64,000 nucleotides of DNA from Elusimicrobiota bacterium (GTDB lineage Bacteria > Elusimicrobiota > Elusimicrobia > UBA1565 > UBA9628): NCBI GenBank assembly GCA_023213235.1, contig CP096137.1, positions 3,226,908 through 3,290,907 of the forward strand, written 5' to 3'. The stretch's first letter is position 1; every line of letters starts with the position of its first letter. The position numbers and the translations under genes are program-made. Below are positions 37,774 through 47,084 of this stretch, in pieces. A model generated the notes under the pieces. That model did no database searches and was not told the origin of the DNA. It worked only from the letters and a program-made list of their open reading frames with translations.

Positions 37774-39741
37774 GTGCCCTCCCGACACCGGTTCACGGCG
37801 CTCGCGTTTCTCGGCTCGTTCCTCGCGTTCTGTCTCGAGCTGTCGGCGGCCAAGCTGCTTCTCCCGCGCTTGGGCGGAACCGCGTTCGTCTGGACCGGCG
37901 CGACGACTTTCTTCCAGGCGGCGCTGCTGCTGTCTTATCTCTACGCCCGCCGCGCCCGTTCGCTTCCGCGAGCGCACCTCATCCTGGCCGTTCTGCCGCT
38001 GTTCTTCTTTCCTCTCGCGCTTCCGGCCCGATCGGAGGGTCCTCTCCTCGAGCTGCTGCGCGATCTCGCGCTGACCGCGGGCCCCGCGTTTTTCCTCCTG
38101 TCGACGACCGTCCTCGTCGCGCAGACTTGGCTGGGCGACGAGGACGGCTATCACCTCTACGCCGCGTCGAACGCGGGCGCCTTCGCCGCGCTGTTCGTCT
38201 ACCCGCTGATTCTCGAGCCGCTGCTGCCGCTGTCGGCGCAGAGCCGCCTGTGGCTTTTCCTGTACGCCGCCTGGGCGGCGCTGCTCGCCTCGTGCGCTCC
38301 CGACTCCGTGTCCGTCCGCGCCGAGACGGGACGCGCGGCGACGGCCCGCGAGCGCCTCCAGTGGCTGCTCTTGTCCGCGGCGCCGTGCGCGGCGATGCTC
38401 GCGGTGACGAATCAGCTGTCGATGAATTTCGCGGCGGTTCCTCTCCTATGGGTGCTTCCTCTCGCGGCGTACTTGCTGACCTTGGTCCTCAACTTTAAAA
38501 AGAAGCCGTGGTACCCGGAGCGCCTGAACCAGCTCCTGCTCCCGCTCGCAGGGATCGCCGCCCTCTTCGCGGCGGCGGCGCTGTGGTTCGGGTCCGGCGC
38601 GCTGGCCGGCTTGCTCGACCTCGGGAAGTTCGGCTACCTGCTCTTCGCGCTGTTCGCGCTCTGCATGATCTTCCACCGCTCGCTCGCCGCGCGGCGCCCG
38701 GACTCGGCGCGCGCGATGGGATCGTACTACGCGTGGATGGCGGGCGGGGGCCTCGCGGGCAGCGCGGCCGTCGCGCTGCTCGTCCCGATCCTCGGCCGCT
38801 CCGTGCCCGGCGGGGCGCTCGACTGGACGGCGGTCGCCGCGCTCGCCGCAGCGGCGGTGCTCGCGCGCGACTGGGAGAATTCCGGGCCGGCGCGCGCCGC
38901 GGCGGGCGCGGTCGCCGCCGGCCTTTTGACCGTCGGCTGGCTCGCGGGGACGTGGCGCAGCGCGCGCACCGCCTACACGGCGCGCGGCTTTTACGGGGTC
39001 AACGCCGTGCAGGACGCGGACGGCGTGCGCTCGCTCTACCACGGCAACACCGAGCACGGCGCGCAAAGCCTCGATCCCGCGCGCGCCGGAGAGCCGCTCT
39101 CGTACTACTCGTTTTCCTCGCCGCTCGGCGACGCGTGGCGAGCGCTCGGCGGCTCGTGGAAATCGGTCGGAGCCGTCGGGCTCGGCGCCGGCACGATCGC
39201 CGCCTACGCCGCGCGCGGGTCCACGGTCGACTTCTACGAGCTCGACCCCGACGTCGCCGACATCGCGGCGCGCTGGTTCACCTACCTGTCCTCGAGCCTC
39301 GCCGAAACCCGCGTGATCCTGGGCGACGCGCGGCTCTCGCTGGAGGCCGCCGCGACGCCGGACTATGACGTCCTGATTCTCGACGCGTTCACGAGCGGCG
39401 CGGTGCCCGTGCATCTGCTGACGGAGGAAGCGTTCGCGTCCTACCGCCGGCGCCTGCGACCAGGAGGCGTGATCCTCGTCCACGTCTCCAACCGCTACCT
39501 GGACCTGCGTCCCGCCTTGGCCGCGTCCGGGCGCGCGAGCGGCCTGCGCGGCGTCTCGCGCCGGCGCGCGTTCGCGACCGACGGCGGCGAGGCGGGCTTA
39601 TCGGCGTGGGTCGCGCTCAGCGCGGAGCCGCGGAACATCGCGGCGCTCGAGAAAGTCGGCTGGGTTTCCCTCGACGCCCTGCCGCGAGTCGCGGCCTGGA
39701 CGGACGGACACGCGAGCCTGCTGTCCGCGTTGTCCCTCTAA
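37774..39741 (+). CDS. membrane-bound spermine/spermidine-synthase-like protein
   Basis: 655 residues from a GTG. The first 400 residues hold about ten membrane helices; the rest is a class I methyltransferase-like fold of the spermidine synthase superfamily: VGAVGLGAGTIAAYAARG (SAM/dcSAM loop), VDFYELDPDVADIA (acidic strand end), and YDVLILDAFTSGAVPVHLLT, where spermidine synthase has the catalytic Asp-Ala-Phe motif. Such fused proteins are common in diverse bacteria and their substrates are mostly unknown. The gene follows the REP-HNH cassette, which sits across its promoter. Confidence 0.8.
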   Translation: MPSRHRFTALAFLGSFLAFCLELSAAKLLLPRLGGTAFVWTGATTFFQAALLLSYLYARRARSLPRAHLILAVLPLFFFPLALPARSEGPLLELLRDLALTAGPAFFLLSTTVLVAQTWLGDEDGYHLYAASNAGAFAALFVYPLILEPLLPLSAQSRLWLFLYAAWAALLASCAPDSVSVRAETGRAATARERLQWLLLSAAPCAAMLAVTNQLSMNFAAVPLLWVLPLAAYLLTLVLNFKKKPWYPERLNQLLLPLAGIAALFAAAALWFGSGALAGLLDLGKFGYLLFALFALCMIFHRSLAARRPDSARAMGSYYAWMAGGGLAGSAAVALLVPILGRSVPGGALDWTAVAALAAAAVLARDWENSGPARAAAGAVAAGLLTVGWLAGTWRSARTAYTARGFYGVNAVQDADGVRSLYHGNTEHGAQSLDPARAGEPLSYYSFSSPLGDAWRALGGSWKSVGAVGLGAGTIAAYAARGSTVDFYELDPDVADIAARWFTYLSSSLAETRVILGDARLSLEAAATPDYDVLILDAFTSGAVPVHLLTEEAFASYRRRLRPGGVILVHVSNRYLDLRPALAASGRASGLRGVSRRRAFATDGGEAGLSAWVALSAEPRNIAALEKVGWVSLDALPRVAAWTDGHASLLSALSL

Positions 39742-39745
39742 AAAT

Positions 39746-39848
39746 CGTCGGGCCGTCCATTGCGCTCGCCAGGAATTGAACCTGGATATCCGCCTTCGCA
39801 GGGCGGCACACTATCCTTTGTATTACGAGCGCAATCGACGGCCCGACG
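39746..39848. repeat. long inverted repeat enclosing tRNA-Arg
   Basis: Arms 39746-39768 and 39826-39848 pair at 22 of 23 positions. The arms include the seven acceptor-stem pairs and extend the helix by about 16 more pairs into the 5' leader and 3' trailer. Confidence 0.75.
39761..39832 (-). tRNA. tRNA-Arg (anticodon GCG)
   Basis: 72 bases fold into a canonical cloverleaf: acceptor GCGCTCG/CGAGCGC with discriminator A, D arm ATAC-AAAGGATA-GTGT (with A20, an arginine identity base), anticodon stem CCGCC/GGCGG around loop CTGCGAA, variable loop ATAT, and T arm CCAGG-TTCAATT-CCTGG. The anticodon GCG reads CGC. Most bacteria decode CGN with an ACG (inosine) tRNA, so GCG is uncommon. CCA is not encoded. 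The gene lies between convergent neighbours inside a longer inverted repeat. Confidence 0.9.
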
Positions 39849-39879
39849 CGAGATTATAGCGTAAACGGAGGCCCTTCGC

Positions 39880-41040
39880 CTAGCGCCGGACGAGTCGGGC
39901 GACGGTCTCCACGTGGTCCGTATGCGGAAAGAGGTCGACGGCCACCAGGCGGTCGACGGAGTATTTCGCGGTCAAAATCTTGAGGTCGCGCCCCAACGAC
40001 TCGGGATTGCACGAGACGTAGAAGATCACCGGGGGGCCAGCTCGAGCAAGGTCGCGGCGGCCTTCGCGTGCAGGCCGGCGCGCGGCGGGTCCACGACGAC
40101 GAGCTCGGGACGCATGTCGAGCAACGAGGGTAGGAGCAGCTCGACGGCCGCCGCGTAGAAGTCGCAGTTGCCGATCTTGTTGCGCTCCGCGTTGGCCTTC
40201 GCGTCGGCGACGGCCGCAGGGTTGAGCTCGACGCCGACGACCTTGCGCGCCGCCCCGGCCAAGGAGAGGGCGATCCCGCCCCCGCCGCAGTACAGGTCGA
40301 GGACGATCCCTTCCGGCAGCTCGCGCGTCCAGGAGCGCAGCAGGCCGTAGAGCACCTCGGTGCCCTTGGTGTTGGTCTGAAAAAGGACTGCGGCGATATC
40401 CGGTAGTCGACGGCGCCGTCGGGGAAGTACAGGGTCTCGGTCACGTAGCCCGGGCCGGTGAGCACCTCGATGGAGTCCGAGATCGCGGTGTCCGAGGCCT
40501 TGGCGTTGGAGCCCAGGAGGATGGTCGTCGCCGGGTAGGCCGCCTTGACGGCCTCTATAAAGGAGGCTTTCGGAATATTCCCGTCCGTGGTCACCAGCAG
40601 GACCATGCGCTCGGCCCGGTTCTTGGCCTCGCGCAGGACCAAGTGGCGCAGGGTCCCGACCTTCTTGTGGGAGTTGTAGGGCGTCACCTTCTCGCGCTCG
40701 GCCCAGGCGCGTATTGAAACGAGCAGCGCTGCCGCGGAGCGGAGGGAAGGCGGCATTCCTGCAAGTCGAGAATCTCGTACCAGCGGCCCTTGGGCTTCAT
40801 GCCGAGCTTGAGCCACTGCCCCTCGACGGGAGGGTACACGTCGCCGAAGCTGAACTCCATCTTGTTGCGGTAGTTCCAGACGTCGGGGGCGCCGAGAATG
40901 GCGAGCGGCGGAAGCCCGTCGAGGCCGGCCAAGGCGGCCGACACCTTTTCCTGCTTCAGCGCGAGCTGGGCGTCGTAGGGCTTGTCCTGAATCGAGCAGC
41001 CGCCGCACGTCCCGAAATGGCGGCAGAGGGTCGTTTCAGT
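39880..41040 (-). CDS. RumA/TrmA-type 5-methyluridine RNA methyltransferase (three apparent frameshifts)
   Basis: About 387 residues, with missing bases near 40751-40757, 40380-40384 and 40032. The N-terminus CRHFGTCGGCSIQDKPYDAQ holds the closely spaced cysteines of the [4Fe-4S] cluster found in RumA/RlmD; the catalytic domain has IVLDLYCGGGGIALSL (SAM loop), VVGVELNPAAVADA, VVVDPPRAGLHAKA, and finally FYVSCNPESLGRDL with the catalytic cysteine. It methylates a uridine of 23S rRNA or tRNA. No ordinary start codon exists upstream in frame; the N-terminus begins at or over the ychF stop, possibly from a CTG (41039-41037) with another lost base, so the start is unresolved. Confidence 0.85.
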
Positions 41041-42105
41041 TGTTGAACTTGAAATGGCAGATGTCCCCGTCCTTCATCACGTACTCCTTGCCCTCGGAGC
41101 GGATGAGGCCCTTCTCGCGCAGCGCCGCCTCGGAGCCGAGCTTGTCGATGTCGGCGAATCCGAAGATGTCGGCCTTGATGAAGCCCTTCTCGAAGTCGGT
41201 GTGGATGACGCCGGCGGCCTGAGGGGCCTTGTCGCCGACCTTGATCGTCCAGGCGCGGACTTCCTCGACGCCCATGGTGAAGTACGAGCACAGGCCGAGG
41301 GTCTTGTAGGCGCCGACGATGACGGTCTCGAGGCCGCTCTGCTTCATGCCGAGCTCCTTCATGAACATCTCGCGGTCCTCGCCGGTCAGCTGGGCGATCT
41401 CGCTCTCGAGCTTGCCGCAGATGACGACGGACTCCGAGCCGCGCGCCTTCGTGAAGGCGCCGAACTCCGCGATCGTCGCCGCGTCGGGATTCTCGTCGGT
41501 GTTGCCCACGTAGAGGACGGGCTTGGCCGTCAGCAGCGCGAACTCCTGCAGGACTTTCGCGTCGAGGCCGAGGGCGCGAGCCGGCTTGCCCGCCTCGAGG
41601 CCGCCCTTGAGGTGTCGAGGACGGTCATCGCCTCCTTGGCCGCCTTGTCGCCGGACTTCGCCTTTCCGGAGACCTTGTCGTATTGCTTCGAGATGCTCTC
41701 GAGGTCGGCGAGCATGAGCTCGGTCTCGATGACGTCGATGTCGCGCTTGAAGTCCACGCCGCCCATCGTGTGGATGACGTCGGGGTCCTTGAACAGGCGG
41801 ACCATATGAAGGATGGCGTCGACCTCGCGGATGTTGGCCAGGAACTTGTTGCCGAGGCCCTCGCCAGAGGCCGCGCCCTTGACGAGGCCGGCGATGTCGA
41901 CGAAGCGGCAGGAGGCGGGGATCGTCTTCTTGGGCTTGGCGATCTCGGTGAGGCGCCCGAGCCGGGCGTCGGGCACGCCGACGACGCCGACGTTCGGCTC
42001 GATCGTCGTGAACGGGTAGTTCGACGCGGCGGCGTTGCCGGAGGTCAACGCGTTGAAGATGGTGCTCTTGCCGACGTTCGGGAGGCCGACGATGCCGATT
42101 TCCAT
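41036..42105 (-). CDS. ychF: YchF/Ola1 GTPase-like protein (apparent frameshift)
   Basis: About 356 residues with one missing base near 41613 (…[20 protein letters not shown]). [17 protein letters not shown] is the G1 loop; [16 protein letters not shown] holds the switch; [20 protein letters not shown] is G3; the C-terminal TGS domain has [18 protein letters not shown]. The family prefers ATP and associates with ribosomes. It starts its transcript six bases after a TAAAAT box, and the rRNA/tRNA methyltransferase follows in the same direction with almost no gap. Confidence 0.95.
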
Positions 42106-42111
42106 GCCGTC

Positions 42112-42117
42112 ATTTTA
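42112..42117 (-). promoter_or_regulatory. -10 hexamer TAAAAT for ychF
   Basis: Minus-strand TAAAAT, then six bases (GACGGC), then the ATG at 42105. Confidence 0.55.
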
Positions 42118-42226
42118 TCATTTCCCCGTCGGAACCGCCCGGGGACCGAAGGTCCCGGCGCGGCATGGGCCCAATTCCCACTTACAAAAGGACCAACGGC
42201 CCTCAGGCCCCTCGACGGGCGATTGG

Positions 42227-42232
42227 TAGTAT
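42227..42232 (+). promoter_or_regulatory. -10 hexamer TAGTAT, leaderless type
   Basis: TAGTAT, then six bases (GCGCCC), then the ATG at 42239; no purine-rich ribosome site. The 133 bases back to ychF hold this box, the ychF box and a small GGGACC/GGTCCC hairpin. Confidence 0.5.
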
Positions 42233-42238
42233 GCGCCC

Positions 42239-44845
42239 ATGAAGAAACAGATCCGTCTCTCCCCCGTCGTCGTCGCCCTCTCCCTTTTCGCCTCGTCGAT
42301 CCCGCTTCCCGCCGCCGCGCAGGTGCGCGTGCAGGCCGGCGCCGGCTCGGCCGCGGCCCCCGCGATTCCCGCGCTCGGCGGCTCGATTCTTCCCTCCGCC
42401 GGATCGCTCGCCGCGCCGACGGGCGCCCTCGGCCTCTCCGGCTCGCTCGGCGCGCCGGCCGCCGCGCCGACGCCGCTGACGACCGTCGTTCCCGCGATGG
42501 CCCCCGCCGCGCTCAACGCGGCCCCGGCCGCCGCCTCCAAGCAGCTCCCGGGCGGCGCGATCGTCGTCCCGACGCCCGGCGCCGCCGCGACCCACGTCGC
42601 CGACGAGGCCGCCGCCTACACCGAGGGCCTCGCCTTCACCGAGGCCGGCCAGGCCGTCCTCCCGTCCGCGAAGGCCCCCGCCGCCGAGCGCGGCATCGTG
42701 ACGCGCGCGCTCGACGTCCTCCTGCGCCGCCCCGCTCCCTCCGTCTCCTTCGACGGCGCCCGCGAGAAGTCCGCGCCCGTCTTCGGCGCGATGGCCCTCA
42801 AGGAGCACAAGCCGCTGACTTTGCCGAACGGCTCCGCCGCCGACGAGCAGCCCACGATCCCCTCTCCCGACCGCGAGCCCACGACGCGCATCGAGGCCTA
42901 CGGCCTGCCGGGCGCCCAGAACGTCGGCGGCATCTTCGAGACGAGCCGCAAGGTCCTCGCCGCCGACGCGGCCGACACGACGGCCGTCGTCGCGGCCGTC
43001 CGCGCGATGATCGACGCCGACCAGGCGCGCTACGGCGTCGCCAGCTCCGACCTGCGCCTCGTCCACGCGCAGAAGTTCGCCGGCAAGGGCGAGCAGGCCG
43101 ACACGCTGTTCGTGTACTTCCGCCAGATGAAGAACGGCCTCATCGTCCACGGCTCGGCTCTCTCCTTCACGGTCAAGACGATCGACGGCCGCCCGACGAT
43201 CGTCGCTCAGACCGGCCAGATCTTCCCGCGCCTCGACGCGAACACGGAGACCGTGCTCACCGACGACCAGATCATGGCCAAGATCGCCGAGCGCACGGGC
43301 CTGCCGGCCTCCGACGTCGCCTCCAAGTTCGAGTTCTACGAGCAGAAGCTCGTCTACTCGCGCGGCCAGTGGCGCAACGTCAAGCTCTACCTCGCCGACG
43401 GCGTTCCGTTCATGGTCGCCGTCGACGTCGTCGACGGCCTCGTCTTCGCGTGGGACAACCGCGCGGGCCTCGAGTCCGCGGCGCAGCCGTCCGCGGGCGG
43501 CGTGACCGGCACGATCGCCGGCAAGGCCGTCGACCGCGGCCCGATCGTCAAGGACGCCCTCGTCTCCGAGGTGGCGCTTCCCTTCCTCGAGGTCAAGATC
43601 GGCGGCAAGTCCTACCTGACCGACAAGGACGGCAAGCTCCCCGCCGACCTGGCCGCCGTCGGTCCCGAGGGCCTCGAGCTCACGGCCACGCTGTCCGGCC
43701 CGTGGGTCCGCGTCGAGAACCAGCAGGGCGCCACCTTGACCGTGAAGGTCTCGGTCAAGGCCGGCGACAACCGCGTCGTCTTCAACCCGAACGCGGGCCT
43801 CACCGACGAGAACACGCTGGCGCAGATCAACGCGTTCCAGAAGGTCAACCTCTCGCTCGCCTTCCTCCGCGAGCGCGGCCTCAGCAACGAGCGCATGGAC
43901 AAGACGCAGCTGCCGGTGCGCACGAACATCAACGACGAGTGCAACGCCTACTACACGCCGGGCCGCCCGACGCTGAACTTCTTCCGCTCGAGCAAGAACT
44001 GCGTGAACTCCGCGTACGACACCGTCGCCGAGCACGAGAACGGCCACTACTGGGACGACTTCACCGGCGGCATCGTCAACGGCGGCATGTCCGAGGGCTG
44101 GGGCGACATCCTCTCGATGTTCCGCCTGAACAACCCGATCATCGGCGAGAAGTTCATGAAGCAGGCCCGCGGCGGCGTGGACTACATCCGCCACGGCGAG
44201 AACACCTACCAGTACAACGAGTACGACGGCGTGCACGATCAGGGCCAGGCGTGGGGCGGCTTCGCGTGGAAGCTGCGCAAGGCGCTGATGGCCAAGCTCG
44301 GCGACGCGGAGGGCGCGGCCGTCGCCGAGGCCCTCGTCCTGCCGACGATCTTCGCCAAGGTCTCGTCCATCCCGGACGCGATGGCGCAGGTCCTCGTCAA
44401 CGCGACCGGCAAGGACGGCGCGATCCTTCACGAGGCCGAGATCCGCGCCGCGGCGAAGATTCACGGCGTCACGCTCCCGACGAGCACCCCCGCGTCGCCG
44501 ACGCCGGCGTCGTGGCTCAAGATCACGGTCAAGAATTCGGGGATCGACGTCTTCGACAAGCCGACGCGCGGCATCCTTCCCGAGTCGGCGGACTCGATCC
44601 TCCCCGAACACCACGAAGAGTCGCGCACGGCGCAGGGCGTGGTGACCTTCACGGCGGGACGCAACGTGCGCGCCGACGCGCTCAACTACGTCCGCCGCTA
44701 CCTCGACCACTTCGGCGTGTCCTACCGCATCCGCCGGATCACCGGCGGCGGCAACGGCGCGACCTACGAGGTCTCCATGACCGGCGACAGCCGCGCCATC
44801 GAGAACCTGACGCGCACGCTCAAAGAAGGCAAGCTGGGCTACTGA
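42239..44845 (+). CDS. secreted thermolysin/fungalysin-like metalloprotease
   Basis: 868 residues in one intact frame. Signal peptide (about residues 1-28), then about 110 residues of Ala/Pro-rich low complexity, an FTP/PepSY-like propeptide (LRLVHAQKFAGKG, VYFRQMKNGLIVHGSALSFT), and a beta-rich segment. The catalytic site is near residue 598: AEHENGHYWDDF gives HExxH, and GMSEGWGDILSMF supplies the third ligand Glu and the Asp, as in M36/M4 gluzincins; DQGQAWGGFAWKLR follows. The last 110 residues form a separate beta domain. Likely an extracellular protease made as a zymogen. A strong hairpin terminator follows. Confidence 0.8.
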   Translation: MKKQIRLSPVVVALSLFASSIPLPAAAQVRVQAGAGSAAAPAIPALGGSILPSAGSLAAPTGALGLSGSLGAPAAAPTPLTTVVPAMAPAALNAAPAAASKQLPGGAIVVPTPGAAATHVADEAAAYTEGLAFTEAGQAVLPSAKAPAAERGIVTRALDVLLRRPAPSVSFDGAREKSAPVFGAMALKEHKPLTLPNGSAADEQPTIPSPDREPTTRIEAYGLPGAQNVGGIFETSRKVLAADAADTTAVVAAVRAMIDADQARYGVASSDLRLVHAQKFAGKGEQADTLFVYFRQMKNGLIVHGSALSFTVKTIDGRPTIVAQTGQIFPRLDANTETVLTDDQIMAKIAERTGLPASDVASKFEFYEQKLVYSRGQWRNVKLYLADGVPFMVAVDVVDGLVFAWDNRAGLESAAQPSAGGVTGTIAGKAVDRGPIVKDALVSEVALPFLEVKIGGKSYLTDKDGKLPADLAAVGPEGLELTATLSGPWVRVENQQGATLTVKVSVKAGDNRVVFNPNAGLTDENTLAQINAFQKVNLSLAFLRERGLSNERMDKTQLPVRTNINDECNAYYTPGRPTLNFFRSSKNCVNSAYDTVAEHENGHYWDDFTGGIVNGGMSEGWGDILSMFRLNNPIIGEKFMKQARGGVDYIRHGENTYQYNEYDGVHDQGQAWGGFAWKLRKALMAKLGDAEGAAVAEALVLPTIFAKVSSIPDAMAQVLVNATGKDGAILHEAEIRAAAKIHGVTLPTSTPASPTPASWLKITVKNSGIDVFDKPTRGILPESADSILPEHHEESRTAQGVVTFTAGRNVRADALNYVRRYLDHFGVSYRIRRITGGGNGATYEVSMTGDSRAIENLTRTLKEGKLGY

Positions 44846-44874
44846 GCCTTCAAGCTCTCCTCACCAGGAGAAAA

Positions 44875-44911
44875 GCGGGGCGGCTCGAAAGGGCCGCCCC
44901 GCCCGTTTTTT
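44875..44911 (+). terminator. intrinsic terminator after the metalloprotease gene
   Basis: A perfect 10-pair stem GCGGGGCGGC/GCCGCCCCGC with an 8-base loop, followed by CCGTTTTTT. It is the only clear stem-plus-T-run terminator in the window. Confidence 0.9.
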
Positions 44912-44929
44912 GGCATACTTGAGAAACCA

Positions 44930-46323
44930 ATGAAACCCCTCTCCCTGCTCGCCGCCCTGCTGCTCGCCTCCTCCCCGTCCGGGCCCTCGAGTGGCACGCG
45001 CGCGGCCCCCGCGCCCTCGGCATGGGCGGCGCCGGCGTGGCGACCGCGCAGGGACCCATGGCTTCCTATTGGAACCCCGCCGCGCTCGGCCGCCAGACCT
45101 CGAACGCGCACGGCGTCGCGATCCCCTTCGGCATCCACGCGGCTCTGACCGGCAACGTCATCGAGGGCGCCAACGACCTCGAGGCGCTCAAGAACTCGGC
45201 CGCCGTGCCGACCGACGCGCAGATCAACGCGGCCTTGAACAAGATCGACCAGCCCGGCTCCGGCCTGCGCGTCGACGGGGACATCGGCGTCGTCACGAAG
45301 GCCGGGCGCCTCTCCATCTTCGTCAACGGCACCGTCGACGCCGGCGCCGTCCCGCAGGTCGACCGAGTCAACACCGCCGCCGCCAACATCCAGAACGGGA
45401 CCAACAATTCCAAGCTCATCGTCCGGGGCGCCAACATCGCCGAGTTCGGCGCCGCCTACGGCCGCGAGATCGACCCGCTTCCCGGCCTCTACCTCGGCGG
45501 CGCGCTCAAGCTCATGAGCGCCAACGTGGGCTACGTGGACTACTTCGTCCTGCGCGAGAACAACGACGAGGGCAACATCGTCTCGAAGCTCAAGGACGGC
45601 TCGCGCCGCTCCGCGAACATCGGCGTCGACGCCGGCCTGCTGTGGGACCTCGACCGCTCCTTCGGCGGCGTGGCGCTCAAGCCGCGCCTGGGCCTCGTCG
45701 GCCGCAACCTGAACAACCCCTCGTTCAAGCAGCCCGACGCCGCGATCGCCGCGGGCTACGCCGACAAGTTCAAGGTCAACCCGCAGGTCCGCCTCGGCGC
45801 CTCCCTTCAGCCCTTCAACTGGTGGAACCTCGCCGCCGACATGGACCTCACGCGCAACCTGACCCTCGTGAACGCCGGCAGCCGTCAGCTCGGCGTCGGC
45901 AGCGAGTTCAACGTCTTCAACCGCTCGTGGATCAACATCCCTTTGCGCGTCGGCCTGCGCCGCAACGTCGACGAGACCTCGGCCGGGACGATGCTGACGC
46001 TCGGCGCCGGCCTGAACTTCCTTCACGTGATGTTCGACGCGTCGGCCGCGGTCAGCAACAAGCGCACGACTCTGCAGAGCCAGGGCGAGCAGAAGAAGAC
46101 TCCGCGCGAGGCCGCCGTCGGCTTCCAACTCTCCGTCCTCTTCGGCGGCTCCGACGAAGAGCCCGCCGCCCCGTCGCGCGAGTGGAAGGCCGCCCCGCCG
46201 CCCGCCGACTATCAGCCCGCCCCGACCTCGGTCATCAAGAACGCCGATAAGGCGCACGAGGACCTGAAGGTCGAGGAACTCAAGAAGGCCGGCGAGACCA
46301 AGCCGACGACGACCCGGCCGTAG
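44930..46323 (+). CDS. TraF-like outer-membrane protein (PF13729 style; apparent frameshift)
   Basis: About 464 residues across one missing base near 44985. The signal peptide MKPLSLLAALLLASSPSGA joins, after restoring the base, to LEWHARGPRALGMGGAGVAT, and GPMASYWNPAALGRQ follows: the N-terminal block of the TraF_2 (conjugal-transfer-TraF-like) barrel family, also reminiscent of FadL-type barrels. Beta-rich through residue 410 and ending in a Lys/Glu/Pro tail. Despite the name these proteins are common in non-conjugative bacteria; no conjugation gene is near. Function unknown. It follows the protease terminator by 18 bases. Confidence 0.75.
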
Positions 46324-46343
46324 GCCCGTTAGGGTCGCCCGGG

Positions 46344-46985
46344 CTACGGGACGAGCGTCGCACGCGCGGGATTAGCATCGGACTCCGGATCTTCGCGCAT
46401 GATCTGCACGGTGACGGACGCGAAACCCAGGGTCGCTCGCGCGCCATCGCGAATGGCCTTCAACCGCTTGAGCTTTGCGTCGAGCAAAGCCCGTGAAACC
46501 GGCATCGATTTGAGCGCTCCGGCCGAGGACTTCATCTCCTTCTCGATCCAATCGATGCGCTCGTCGAGCTCCTTCATTTGCGGATTTTTGAACGGGCTCT
46601 GCGCGTTATAACTGATGAGTCGCCCGAGGCCCAACAGCTTTCGCGCGGCGGGGCCGGACTTCACCTCGGGGAGTAGATACCCAAGGTTGTAGGCTGGTCG
46701 CATCCTCGCCATGCCTCCGTAATCGGCCCCCGACATTTGGTTAACCGCCGTCTGGTCTGAGAAGCTGGTCAGTTTTCCCTCCGCGGCCCGCAACACCGAC
46801 TCGATGACGGCCCGAGTCTTCGCGGGATCTTCGACAGCGAGGCTGATGTTATAAGTTGTCGCCGAGCGCCCGCCGAAGATGCCGACCTCCCGGTCCCAGT
46901 AGCCATCTGGGAAATCGGCTTCCAGAGGCGTGGTTGCAGCGAATACCGGGACGGCGGTGAGCAGAATGGCCATTGTGTGAAACAT
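46344..46985 (-). CDS. secreted protein of a three-member local family, copy A
   Basis: 213 residues. Signal peptide MFHTMAILLTAVPVFA; then YWDREVG..G..TTYNISLAVEDPAKTRAVIESVLRAA split over strands, a motif RLISYNAQ near residue 120, and a long helical hairpin (DERIDWIEKEMKSS). The layout, an N-terminal small domain with paired strands around a coiled helix hairpin, resembles DUF4349-type proteins, but I do not claim the family. Copies B and C nearby share the YW..GY start, the L(I/V/L)SY motif and the helix. Strong Shine-Dalgarno (GGAGGAG) and a TATACT box 24 bases upstream: a normal leader. Confidence 0.6.
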   Translation of the reverse strand: MFHTMAILLTAVPVFAATTPLEADFPDGYWDREVGIFGGRSATTYNISLAVEDPAKTRAVIESVLRAAEGKLTSFSDQTAVNQMSGADYGGMARMRPAYNLGYLLPEVKSGPAARKLLGLGRLISYNAQSPFKNPQMKELDERIDWIEKEMKSSAGALKSMPVSRALLDAKLKRLKAIRDGARATLGFASVTVQIMREDPESDANPARATLVP

Positions 46986-47009
46986 GGTCTCCTCCGGGGC
47001 GCCGTCCGC

Positions 47010-47015
47010 AGTATA
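47010..47015 (-). promoter_or_regulatory. -10 hexamer TATACT, leadered type
   Basis: Minus-strand TATACT, 24 bases before the ATG at 46985, with GGAGGAG in between: an example of the other, conventional promoter class. Confidence 0.5.
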
Positions 47016-47084
47016 GGGCAGGAGTGACCGGCCGTCCAGGGGGATAGGCTTGCGTCGTCCGAGCCCGCCTGTTAACCTTTGGTC

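Noticed and set aside
42142..42156. GGGACC-GAA-GGTCCC hairpin as a riboswitch or terminator
   Set aside because: Only six pairs, no T run, and it lies upstream of both divergent promoters.
41683..44922. A 1079-codon plus-strand frame across ychF and the metalloprotease
   Set aside because: Arg-rich shadow of the metalloprotease codons; the metalloprotease frame has a signal peptide, HExxH and a terminator.
44930..46323. Conjugation locus suggested by the TraF-like protein
   Set aside because: No other transfer, relaxase or type IV secretion gene is in the window, and this family is common outside conjugative elements.
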